Part shown: positions 8,272 through 16,054 of the stretch, piece by piece
Layout of the letters: each line of letters starts with the position of its first letter
Position numbering within the stretch: position 1 is the stretch's first letter
NCBI RefSeq assembly: GCF_036959255.1
Contig: NZ_JAWMTI010000004.1
Location: forward strand, 372,001 to 436,000
DNA length: 64,000 nt
From: Olivibacter sp036959255
Lineage (GTDB): Bacteria; Bacteroidota; Bacteroidia; Sphingobacteriales; Sphingobacteriaceae
Direction of reading: 5' to 3'
Made by a program: the position numbers and the translations under genes
Notes under the pieces: generated by a model
What the model was told of the DNA's origin: nothing
What the model saw: only the letters and a program-made list of their open reading frames with translations
Database searches by the model: none

Positions 8272-9048
8272 CTACTTAAACTCAATGCGGATAATATCTC
8301 CCATCTGCAGACCCAACAAACCGCTTGCATTTCCTTTGTTTATGGCTATTTCCAAATGATTACTGATTCCGAAAAGACATAACTTTTCCCCTTCGGGTAC
8401 TTCGTTATAGTGCCAGCTTAGGTGTTTGATAGATTCATTACGACGGAAGAAGAGTTCGAAATTACGATTTTGTTGTATTTGATTAAAAAGCTCTTTGCTG
8501 ATATTGGTAATAACATTCTGAAAAGAATCAACATAAATAACACTTCCTCTTATGGTGTCACCATCTATGATGGGTTGAATGATGACTCTCTTTACCAGCG
8601 AATCCACGGGATCTCCGATGTCCTCCATAGTTCCACCTTTAGCCAAATGCGTTGCTGCTTTTGCAAAAATATCTGTAAGAGGGAAATGTAGAAATTTTAA
8701 ATCTTGCATGATATTGAGTTCCACGGCCTTTTCCGGGTCATCATCCAATAACAAAGAAAATATACCGTTATCGGCACCTACAAAGTAATGGCCTTTATAC
8801 TTCACCGCTAAGTATCGCATATCTTTATTAAAGACCGAATCGATACCAATAAGGTGAACTGTATCTTTTGGGAAATACCTGTATGCATTTTTTAGCACGA
8901 AGGCAGCCTGTTGTATATTGAAAGGAGCGATATCATGGGAAACATCAACTAAGCGCACCGTAGGGTATAAACTGATAATGCTCCCTTTTAATGCAGCTTG
9001 ATAAAAGTCTTTATGTCCTAAATCTGTGGTTAACGTAATGATGCCCAT
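8272..9048 (-). CDS. SAM hydrolase / SAM hydroxide adenosyltransferase (DUF62, chlorinase/fluorinase fold)
   Basis: 258 residues of the family that includes fluorinase and chlorinase; ordinary members split S-adenosylmethionine into adenosine and methionine. Seen: ITLTTDLGHKDFYQAALKG at the N-terminus, VDVSHDIAPFNIQQAAFVL, the nucleoside pocket FVGADNGIFSLLLD, YVDSFQNVITNI and the C-terminal NKGNASGLLGLQMGDIIRI. The length is normal. Nothing marks it as a halogenase, so water is the inferred nucleophile. It stands alone on the minus strand, divergent from phoH with a 349-bp gap. Confidence 0.88.
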   Translation of the reverse strand: MGIITLTTDLGHKDFYQAALKGSIISLYPTVRLVDVSHDIAPFNIQQAAFVLKNAYRYFPKDTVHLIGIDSVFNKDMRYLAVKYKGHYFVGADNGIFSLLLDDDPEKAVELNIMQDLKFLHFPLTDIFAKAATHLAKGGTMEDIGDPVDSLVKRVIIQPIIDGDTIRGSVIYVDSFQNVITNISKELFNQIQQNRNFELFFRRNESIKHLSWHYNEVPEGEKLCLFGISNHLEIAINKGNASGLLGLQMGDIIRIEFK

Positions 9049-9397
9049 ATCTAAATCTCAATCCGCTGATAAAATCCTGATACGCCCCGGAAGACAGTAT
9101 TTTTGTACGATTACTATTGATGCAAATACTTTTTTTTATGCACTATAATTAGTAATCTTGCGTAGGGATTTTAAGGTGCAAACCTAGCATGAATTTTTCA
9201 TATTTAGTTGTGAATATTGCCAAAAATATAAAAAATCCGGTAAGGCACTTCCGAAAATCTTGTTTTGTGATGAAAGCGGGTGAAAAGACCGAGATGAAAG
9301 AACGAATAAGCTTTTTTGAATTCACATATTTATCCTCCAGTATAACAGTATAAAAGGAAAAACCCGGGAAAAGCATAAAAAACAAATAAGATAGAAT
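9049..9397. other. 349-bp gap between SAM hydrolase and phoH
   Basis: An A/T-rich divergent intergenic region. TATTTTTG at 9098-9105 is a perfect -7 box on the plus strand, but no TTG lies at the right distance. A 54-codon plus-strand frame (9189-9353) starts MNFSYLVVNIAKNIKN; it is basic and unlike anything I know, so I do not call it a gene. No stable GC-rich hairpin is obvious. If the 9098 box is used, phoH would have a ~290-nt leader. Confidence 0.4.
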
Positions 9398-10360
9398 TTG
9401 AACGAATTACGGATTACATTGGAACAGGTGGACCCTGCATTGCTATGGGGGCCACAGAACGAGCATTTTGAATTGATACGCAAGTACTTTCCGAAATTGA
9501 AGCTAATAGCTCGTGGTACTGATCTTAAGGTTCTTGGAGATGCAGAAGAGATTAATATCTTTAAAAATAAATTTGAAGCCATTATTGGCCATCTCGAAAA
9601 GTATAACCATATCAACTATAATGATATCGAAACCGTGTTAGGCGCTACACCCGCGGTGGTTAAGAAAGAGAGTATAGTAGATAAAGCGGCCGCTCCATTT
9701 GGAGGAGAGCCCATTGTTTTTGGACCAAATGGTATTGTCGTCAAAGCGCGTACGGCAAATCAACGTAAAATGGTGGATAGTATTCTCAAAAATGATATAC
9801 TTTTTGCCATTGGACCCGCAGGGACAGGAAAGACATACACCGCCGTTGCTTTGGCCGTGAGAGCTTTGCGTAATAAAGAGGTGAAGCGTATTATATTAAC
9901 ACGTCCGGCAGTGGAGGCGGGTGAAAATCTTGGGTTCTTACCAGGCGATTTGAAAGAAAAGGTGGATCCTTATCTAAGACCGCTCTACGATGCTTTAGAT
10001 GATATGATCCCCGCTGAAAAGCTTAAGATGTATTTGGAAAATCGGACCATAGAAGTAGCTCCTTTAGCATTTATGCGCGGACGAACTTTGGATAATTGTT
10101 TCGTAATTTTGGACGAAGCACAAAATACGACCGAAATGCAATTGAAAATGTTCTTAACTCGAATGGGGCCAACTGCCAAATTTATTGTTACGGGTGACGT
10201 AACACAAATCGATTTACCGAAGAAACAACAATCCGGTTTGCATAGTGCATTAAAGCTTTTGGATGATATTGAGGGAATTGATATCATTTACCTAAGTGGA
10301 GGAGATGTTGTTAGACACAAGTTAGTGAAGCGTATTTTAGAGGCCTACGGCGACATCTAG
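9398..10360 (+). CDS. PhoH family ATPase (PhoL-like)
   Basis: A 320-residue cytoplasmic P-loop ATPase, linked in other bacteria to RNA metabolism and often paired with ybeY. An N-terminal KH-like part (KLKLIARGTDLKVLGD) precedes the PhoH domain: Walker A GPAGTGKT (139-146), LTRPAVEAGENLGFLPGDL, Walker B FVILDEAQN, MFLTRMG and VTGDVTQIDLP. The start codon is TTG at 9398, chosen because the homologous N-terminus begins there; no ATG is available upstream in frame near it. It has no operon partner in the window; purC follows after 271 bp. Confidence 0.93.
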   Translation: MNELRITLEQVDPALLWGPQNEHFELIRKYFPKLKLIARGTDLKVLGDAEEINIFKNKFEAIIGHLEKYNHINYNDIETVLGATPAVVKKESIVDKAAAPFGGEPIVFGPNGIVVKARTANQRKMVDSILKNDILFAIGPAGTGKTYTAVALAVRALRNKEVKRIILTRPAVEAGENLGFLPGDLKEKVDPYLRPLYDALDDMIPAEKLKMYLENRTIEVAPLAFMRGRTLDNCFVILDEAQNTTEMQLKMFLTRMGPTAKFIVTGDVTQIDLPKKQQSGLHSALKLLDDIEGIDIIYLSGGDVVRHKLVKRILEAYGDI

Positions 10361-10631
10361 TCAATTAGTCAACTTGTTGTTAGTAGGTTGAGTTGTGGAG
10401 TAGTTGAACGGTGAATTAGCTAATACAGCAATTAGCCGTTTAGCCAGTGGAAATGAGCATAAAGCCTTGAGTGCTCCTCATTCCCAACTTGAAGAAAGAA
10501 GTTTTATGCCAGGCAGGCATCCCTCCGGGGAGGCAAGCTTTTGAATTATTGATGCTTTGTTCGTTTTTTAAGGTATCAATGAGCCCTTCGGGGTTTTTAC
10601 TTTTGAATTTTTACTTTTTATTTGAATAACT
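10361..10631. repeat. low-complexity intergenic region with terminator-like hairpin
   Basis: The phoH-purC gap contains degenerate short repeats (GTAGTTGA, AATTAG), a small palindrome around 10514-10528, a hairpin with a UUCG tetraloop (CCC-TTCG-GGG followed by five T, 10583-10597) and a run of near-repeats of TTTTTACTTTT just before purC. A similar composition occurs before cinA (18755-18891). The hairpin may terminate phoH transcripts. The rest looks like non-coding filler common in this lineage. Confidence 0.4.
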
Positions 10632-11588
10632 GTGAACGCGATAAAAGAAACTCATTTTAGTTTTCCAAAACAAACTGCTTTCTATAAAGGGAAAGTTAGG
10701 GATGTTTATACAATAGATAATCAGTATTTAGCCATGGTGGTATCCGACCGGATCTCTGCTTTTGACGTTGTATTGCCGAGAGCAATTCCGTATAAAGGGC
10801 AAGTGTTAAATCAGATCGCCGCGAAATTTCTGAAGGCAACCGAGGATATTTTACCCAATTGGGTAATTGATGTGCCCGATCCGAGTGTTACCATAGGAAA
10901 AATTGCCAGTACCTTTAAGGTGGAGATGGTTATTCGAGGTTATTTATCGGGGCACGCCTGGCGAGAGTATGCAGCAGGAAAACGGGCAGTTTGCGGTGAA
11001 CCACTGCCTGAAGGATTAAAAGAAAATGATAAGCTTCCTAAGCCGATTATTACCCCAACCACCAAGGCGTCGGTAGGTCATGACGAAGATATTTCGCGGG
11101 CAGAGATATTAAAGCAGGGTATCGTTAGCGAAGAAGACTACCTAAAATTAGAGCAATATACGTATGCACTCTTCGAAAGAGGCACAGAAATTGCAGCTGC
11201 TCAAGGACTGATTTTAGTAGACACTAAATATGAATTTGGGAAAGTTGGCGATCAAATCATCCTGATTGATGAAATCCATACGCCTGATTCCTCACGCTAT
11301 TTTTATAAAGAGGGTTATAATGAACTGCAAAAAGAGGGGAAACCGCAGCGTCAACTATCGAAAGAATTTGTACGTAAGTGGTTAATTGAAAATGGCTTTC
11401 AGGGGAAGGAAGGGCAATCAGTCCCCTTAATGGATGATGAGCTTGTCAAATCGATATCAGAACGGTACATTGAATTGTACGAACATATTACAGGAGAGAA
11501 GTTTATTCGATATGAAATACAACATATTGAAGAGCGAGTAGAAAATAATATTAATAAGGCCCTTGATCGGTTATTAAAGAAGGGGTAA
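10632..11588 (+). CDS. purC: phosphoribosylaminoimidazole-succinocarboxamide synthase
   Basis: Joins CAIR and aspartate to form SAICAR, step eight of purine synthesis, using ATP. 318 residues, the longer form typical of Bacteroidota and eukaryote-like PurC. Seen: YKGKVRDVYTID near the start, SDRISAFDVVLP, VVRGYLSGHAWREY-like VIRGYLSGHAWREY, ITPTTKASVGHDED, LVDTKYEFG and LIDEIHTPDSSRY. The start is GTG at 10632, in line with the conserved KETHFSFP beginning. The stop is 11 bp ahead of the STAS gene and the three-gene run purC-STAS-rnz looks like an operon. Confidence 0.96.
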   Translation: MNAIKETHFSFPKQTAFYKGKVRDVYTIDNQYLAMVVSDRISAFDVVLPRAIPYKGQVLNQIAAKFLKATEDILPNWVIDVPDPSVTIGKIASTFKVEMVIRGYLSGHAWREYAAGKRAVCGEPLPEGLKENDKLPKPIITPTTKASVGHDEDISRAEILKQGIVSEEDYLKLEQYTYALFERGTEIAAAQGLILVDTKYEFGKVGDQIILIDEIHTPDSSRYFYKEGYNELQKEGKPQRQLSKEFVRKWLIENGFQGKEGQSVPLMDDELVKSISERYIELYEHITGEKFIRYEIQHIEERVENNINKALDRLLKKG

Positions 11589-11599
11589 AACCAATAGAT

Positions 11600-11989
11600 A
11601 TGAAGTTTACAATTGACAAACATGAGCGTTACGTAGTGATTACTCCTCATGAAAAAGTATTGGATGGTGTCACGGCACCTAAAATCAAGTCAGAATTCGT
11701 ATTGCTGAATACTGACGGACAACGGAATATTGTGTTGGATTTAACCTATGCAAAAAGTGCGGATACCTCAGGGTTACGTTGTGCCCTTACAGCGCACAGA
11801 TTGTGTCATGCTGCGGGCGGGATTTTCGTAATTTGTTGCGCCAATCAGGAAATTATGCAACTCATCGAATTATCCAATTTAAACGGGGTGTTAAATGTGG
11901 TACCTACTTCTAATGAAGCTGAAGATCTCATTTTTATGGAAGAATTGGAACGAGAGTTTAGGGGACAAGTGGCTACGGATGAAGAATGA
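11600..11989 (+). CDS. STAS-domain protein (anti-sigma factor antagonist-like)
   Basis: A 129-residue single STAS domain: YVVITPHEKVLDGVTAPKIK, NIVLDLTYAKSADTSGLRC (Ser of DTSGL is the position phosphorylated in SpoIIAA-like proteins), and an acidic C-terminal tail (about 15 residues, EELEREF...TDEE). Family members bind anti-sigma kinases or act as regulatory domains. No kinase or phosphatase gene is near. It overlaps rnz by 4 bp (ATGA), which means translational coupling; the same STAS-rnz neighbourhood is familiar in Bacteroidota, but the functional link is not known to me. Confidence 0.85.
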   Translation: MKFTIDKHERYVVITPHEKVLDGVTAPKIKSEFVLLNTDGQRNIVLDLTYAKSADTSGLRCALTAHRLCHAAGGIFVICCANQEIMQLIELSNLNGVLNVVPTSNEAEDLIFMEELEREFRGQVATDEE

Positions 11990-12897
11990 GGTTTGAAGTA
12001 ACGATTCTTGGAAGCAATTCAGCCACACCCTTGTTCGGGCGTCATCACACGGCGCAAATTCTAAACTGCAATGAAATTATTAGTTTAATAGATTGCGGTG
12101 AAGGTACGCAATTGCAACTGCAGCGATATGGAATTAAGGTAAACCGAATTAAATATATTTTTATCTCGCATTTGCACGGAGATCATTATTTGGGGCTTGT
12201 AGGTCTTATATCTTCTATGCATTTAAATGGTAGAAAAGAGGACTTACACATTTTTGGACCTGAGGGCCTAAAGGAAATTATTGATCTTCAGCTTCGTTAT
12301 TCAGAAACTTCCTTGCGGTACCAGCTTCATGTTCAAATGACTAGTCCGCATACCACGGAGACAATTTTGTCGGATTCGAATTTTGATGTAATGACTTTCC
12401 CTTTAAGTCATCGAATTAGCTGTACAGGGTTTCTGTTTCGTGAAAAACAACGACTCCCACGGATAAATAAGGAGCTAATTGCCTCTTTGGATATTCCTAC
12501 TCCTTATTATCCACTCTTAAAACGTGGCATTGATTACACTGATAATGAGGGAAATATTTATAAGGCTGCCGATCTTACTACACCTGCACCTGTGCCTCGT
12601 AGTTACGCTTTCTGTTCAGATACCGTGAATATAAAGAGCTATTGGCCTTACATTGAAAAAGTTGATCTTTTATACCACGAAGCTACGTTTTTACACGAAA
12701 TGTTAGATAGAGCGGTGGAGACATTTCATACGACATCTTTAGAGGCAGCAGAAATTGCAAAAGCAGTTGGTGCGAAGAAGCTCCTTATAGGACATTTTTC
12801 AGCGAGATACAAAGATTTGCAACCGCTTTTGGCCGAAAGCCGAAGCGTGTTCCCCAATACCGAATTGGCATTGGAGGGTGAAACTTTTGAAATTTAG
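11986..12897 (+). CDS. rnz: ribonuclease Z
   Basis: An endonuclease that trims the 3' ends of tRNA precursors. 303 residues, the short RNase Z form. Zinc motif SHLHGDHYLGL (62-67 core), the exosite region inferred between, FCSDT (Asp ligand), LLYHEATF and GHFSARY (His ligand) are all present. It overlaps the STAS gene by 4 bp. The encoded CCA is absent from the one tRNA in this window, consistent with a need for RNase Z plus CCA-adding enzyme. No anomalies. Confidence 0.95.
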   Translation: MRFEVTILGSNSATPLFGRHHTAQILNCNEIISLIDCGEGTQLQLQRYGIKVNRIKYIFISHLHGDHYLGLVGLISSMHLNGRKEDLHIFGPEGLKEIIDLQLRYSETSLRYQLHVQMTSPHTTETILSDSNFDVMTFPLSHRISCTGFLFREKQRLPRINKELIASLDIPTPYYPLLKRGIDYTDNEGNIYKAADLTTPAPVPRSYAFCSDTVNIKSYWPYIEKVDLLYHEATFLHEMLDRAVETFHTTSLEAAEIAKAVGAKKLLIGHFSARYKDLQPLLAESRSVFPNTELALEGETFEI

Positions 12898-12909
12898 ATC
12901 CTTTTTCCC

Positions 12910-13884
12910 TTAATCCTTTTTCTGTTGTTTTTCTTTCTCGGTCTTGTCTTTCTTTCCAAAGACCGAAAAGTGGACATATTTACTTGGATGCTCCCTTAAA
13001 TCGATCATTAAACAATCTAAGTTTTTAGATGCATTGTTTAAATTATTATATAGCTCCTCATCGTTCAATAACAAGCCAACGGATCCCTTGCCATTATTAA
13101 TGTTGTCGACAATGTGCTGTAAATCAGCAACGGCTGTGTTTGCACTTTGAATTGTTTCTTGAAAATTTGCCTTTGCCACTTGGTCTGTCACACTTTCCAA
13201 ATTCGTTAAAATCGAAGTGATGCGCTCCCCGTTATCCTTAAAATTGGCAGAAATCGATTCCACATTACTTAAGATATTGGAAAGTTTGGTACGCTGTGTA
13301 CCTACAATTGCATCAACCTGCGTTGTTGTATGCTCCAATGTATTTAATGTATTGGCGATACTGGCAATACTTCTATTGAAGTTTCGTTGGAAATCTGCAT
13401 TTATGGTGTTATTTATTGAGCTTAAAACCGAATCCAATACCGCTACAACAGCTTCTGCCTTTTTCTGTACCGGTTCTACCTGTTCTAAAATGTTGCGCTG
13501 AATATTTGCTTTCAACGTGTCTCCATCTTGTGCGTAATCTTTACTGTCTCCCAATTCAAATACGATCGCCTTACCTCCCAAAAGATCTGTACTGGCAATT
13601 CTGGCTATCGTATTGGAAGGAATCGCGTAATCTTGTTTGATCTTAAATTCGGTCAATATCTCGCCGTTGGGCTGTAGGTTCATCTTGGAAACACGACCAA
13701 TTTGATATCCATTGACCATAACAGGCTTAGAAACGCTCAATCCATCCACACGGTCATAAGAAGCATAAAATTTATTTTCACTGGTAAAAACATCATTGCC
13801 CTTTAGAAAACTGTATCCGATAATTAATACAGCAATAGCTACCGTAGCTAGAATGCCTACTTTGGTTTCGTTAGATATCTTCAT
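12910..13884 (-). CDS. MlaD/MCE family lipid-transport protein
   Basis: 324 residues. One N-terminal membrane helix (~10-28, VGILATVAIAVLIIGYSFL) is followed by an MCE domain (KFYASYDRVDGLSVSKPVMVNGYQIGRV and onward to ~115) and then a long helical, coiled-coil-like periplasmic part with repeated S/T-N-L motifs. It ends in the basic tail KTEKEKQQKKD. MCE proteins form hexameric rings that bind phospholipid and bridge the inner and outer membrane. The usual MlaE and MlaF partners are not next to it; the gene downstream on the minus strand is absent (rnz converges). Expected partners must lie elsewhere. Confidence 0.88.
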   Translation of the reverse strand: MKISNETKVGILATVAIAVLIIGYSFLKGNDVFTSENKFYASYDRVDGLSVSKPVMVNGYQIGRVSKMNLQPNGEILTEFKIKQDYAIPSNTIARIASTDLLGGKAIVFELGDSKDYAQDGDTLKANIQRNILEQVEPVQKKAEAVVAVLDSVLSSINNTINADFQRNFNRSIASIANTLNTLEHTTTQVDAIVGTQRTKLSNILSNVESISANFKDNGERITSILTNLESVTDQVAKANFQETIQSANTAVADLQHIVDNINNGKGSVGLLLNDEELYNNLNNASKNLDCLMIDLREHPSKYVHFSVFGKKDKTEKEKQQKKD

Positions 13885-14094
13885 TCAAATAGTCTTTTTA
13901 AGGCAATGAAACTGACCTGTCTACAAGCAGGCAGGCATGAGCTTTTTTACTTTTATGATCGCTCCTGTAGTTTTCATCCAGTAATAATCCTTCCCATTTA
14001 CATTTCAGTGCCGCTCAAATAATTTCAATCGGCCAGGCTTCGAGCAATGAAAAGCTTACACACTCTACCATGAACAACAATCCTATCAATTTGT

Positions 14095-14979
14095 TTAGTT
14101 TTCTGCTTGTCTTTTATAGCTTTTTATAGCGTCTAACAAATTTTCAACAATCTTTGACTGACCTTGTGCCGAGTTTAAATAACGCTCTTCGTCAGGGTTG
14201 CTGATAAATCCTACTTCTGTTAAAACGGCGGGCATACCCGCTCTTGCTAGAACGGCTAAGCTTAATTCTTTTACACCTCTACTCCCTCGTCCTGTTTTTA
14301 CATACTCGCCTTCAATAAGCGAAGCTAATTTAATACTTTGATCTCGGTAAGCATTCTTCATCAGCGAAAAAATAATATAGCTTTCGGGATCTTTCGGATC
14401 AAAGCCATCGTAATTTTCTTTGTAATTTTCTTCCAGCAACATCGAGGCATTTTCTCGAATGGCAGCATCCTGTTCAGCCAATCGACCTGATCCCGATACA
14501 AATGTTTCCGTACCACGTGTGGTAGTATTTGGCGTACTTACCGTTTTATAAATAGGTATCCTCTTGCCGTTTCTTCTACGATAGCCGGTAACGGTTCGCT
14601 TTTTTATCGATGGCATCGAGTTGCAATGAATGGAGATAAATAGGTCAGCCTTTTTTTCATTAGCTAATCCAATACGTTCATAAAGAGGAATGAAGACATC
14701 CGTTGTGCGGGTATAAATTACCTTCACATCTTTCAGCTCGCTTTGAATAGAACGGCCTAATTTTAGTGCAATTTGCAAGGCAATATCCTTTTCTACAGAA
14801 GTTCTGCCCCTAGCTCCTATATCGTGTGCACCATGGCCCGGATCAATAACAATTGTTTTGATTCGAAACCCTTGATTTTCTTTGTTTTGTTGCGGATCAA
14901 CGACAGAGGATGCAGCGGACGGCGTGCTGCCCGCGATAAACAAGGTGAAAAGAATAATGGATAATAGCTTTCTATACAT
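14095..14979 (-). CDS. N-acetylmuramoyl-L-alanine amidase (Amidase_3), second of tandem pair
   Basis: A 294-residue exported zinc amidase that cuts the peptide side chain from peptidoglycan. A signal peptide (SIILFTLFIAGSTPSAAS) precedes the Amidase_3 domain: VIDPGHGAHDIGA (first zinc His), VEKDIALQIALKLG (Glu ligand), DLFISIHCNS (second His) and VLTEVGFISNPDEE (catalytic Glu). An insert around TPNTTTRGTETFVSGSGR is typical for AmiC-type enzymes. Its ATG shares one base with the TAA of the upstream paralogue (TAATG), indicating coupled translation. The pair are clear tandem duplicates. Confidence 0.93.
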   Translation of the reverse strand: MYRKLLSIILFTLFIAGSTPSAASSVVDPQQNKENQGFRIKTIVIDPGHGAHDIGARGRTSVEKDIALQIALKLGRSIQSELKDVKVIYTRTTDVFIPLYERIGLANEKKADLFISIHCNSMPSIKKRTVTGYRRRNGKRIPIYKTVSTPNTTTRGTETFVSGSGRLAEQDAAIRENASMLLEENYKENYDGFDPKDPESYIIFSLMKNAYRDQSIKLASLIEGEYVKTGRGSRGVKELSLAVLARAGMPAVLTEVGFISNPDEERYLNSAQGQSKIVENLLDAIKSYKRQAEN

Positions 14980-15851
14980 TAGTTTTCAATCTGTTTTTTA
15001 TAGTTCTTTATGGCGTTGACTAAGTTTTCTACAATTTCTGCTTGTCCACTGGCCGAATTCATATAGCGTTCTTCATCAGGATTGCTTATGAATCCCATTT
15101 CTGTTAGAACGGCAGGCATTCCCGCTCGGGCCAGTACCGCTAAGCTCTGTTCTTTTACACCGCGATCCAATCTGTCGGCTTTAATATACTCATTTTGAAT
15201 GAAGGTTGCTAGTTTTATACTTAAATCTCTATACTGATTTTTCATTAAGGAAAAAATAATATAGCTTTCGGGGTCATTTGGATCAAAGCCATCATAATTT
15301 TCCTGATAATTTTCTTCCAACAGCATAGATGCGTTCTCCCGCATAGCAACATCCTGTTCATCCAATCTTCCATAACCTGAAACGAACGTCTCGACACCAT
15401 TTACTGAAGTGTTTTGCGAATGTACGGTCCGATATACGGGTACGCGTTTACCTCGCTTATTTCGAACATATCTGGAAACCACGCGTCGGCTGGTATTAGG
15501 CATTGAATTACAATGAAGCGAAATGAACAGATCCGCCTTATTACGATTAGCGATGCCAATGCGCTCATATAATTCTATAAAGCTATCGTCCGTCCGTGTA
15601 TAAATAACCTTTACACCCTCAATCTCTTTTTCTATTGCTTTTCCTAATTTTAAGGCAACAGCCAATGTAATATCCTTCTCTTTTGAAAAAGAACCATGTG
15701 TATTTCCATCTCTTCCACCGTGACCCGCATCAATAACAATTGTTTTTATTTTATAGGTGTTATCATACTTATTTGCCGAACTTTGCGTTGGTATGTGTAA
15801 TGAGAGTATTAAACAAATGGTTGTCGCAAATCTTGTTACAAACGTAATCAT
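14979..15851 (-). CDS. N-acetylmuramoyl-L-alanine amidase (Amidase_3), first of tandem pair
   Basis: 290 residues with a signal peptide (TTICLILSLHIPTQSSA) and a full Amidase_3 domain: VIDAGHGGRDGN, KEKDITLAVALKLG, DLFISLHCNS and VLTEMGFISNPDEE, so all three zinc ligands and the catalytic Glu are kept. It is nearly collinear with the next gene (for example DPESYIIFSLMKN and AVLARAGMPAVLTE occur in both). It is transcribed divergently from lptD across a 203-bp gap, which groups envelope functions together. Confidence 0.93.
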   Translation of the reverse strand: MITFVTRFATTICLILSLHIPTQSSANKYDNTYKIKTIVIDAGHGGRDGNTHGSFSKEKDITLAVALKLGKAIEKEIEGVKVIYTRTDDSFIELYERIGIANRNKADLFISLHCNSMPNTSRRVVSRYVRNKRGKRVPVYRTVHSQNTSVNGVETFVSGYGRLDEQDVAMRENASMLLEENYQENYDGFDPNDPESYIIFSLMKNQYRDLSIKLATFIQNEYIKADRLDRGVKEQSLAVLARAGMPAVLTEMGFISNPDEERYMNSASGQAEIVENLVNAIKNYKKQIEN

Positions 15852-15987
15852 CCAAATCCGTAATTCTTGTTTAAAATATATAATGCTATAAAGTTAATCT
15901 TATTGTACTAAATTGCTAATAAATGATTTTATTGAAAACAATATGTAGCAATCGTAAATAAAAAACTGTTAAGTGAAGAAATAGCTA

Positions 15988-16018
15988 TTGCAAGCTGCTA
16001 TTGCTTTCACTAATTTTG
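15988..16018 (+). promoter_or_regulatory. Bacteroidota-type promoter of lptD
   Basis: TTG (15988-15990), a 20-bp spacer, TAATTTTG (16011-16018). It predicts a start near 16024 and a ~30-nt leader before the TTG start codon at 16055. Confidence 0.65.
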
Positions 16019-16054
16019 GGCGCCTTAATTTTTATACTGCAAAAATAATATTCG

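Noticed and set aside
9189..9353. 54-codon frame in the phoH leader
   Set aside because: No homologue that I recognise, no -33/-7 pair at a suitable distance, and weak coding character; left as a note in the gap entry.
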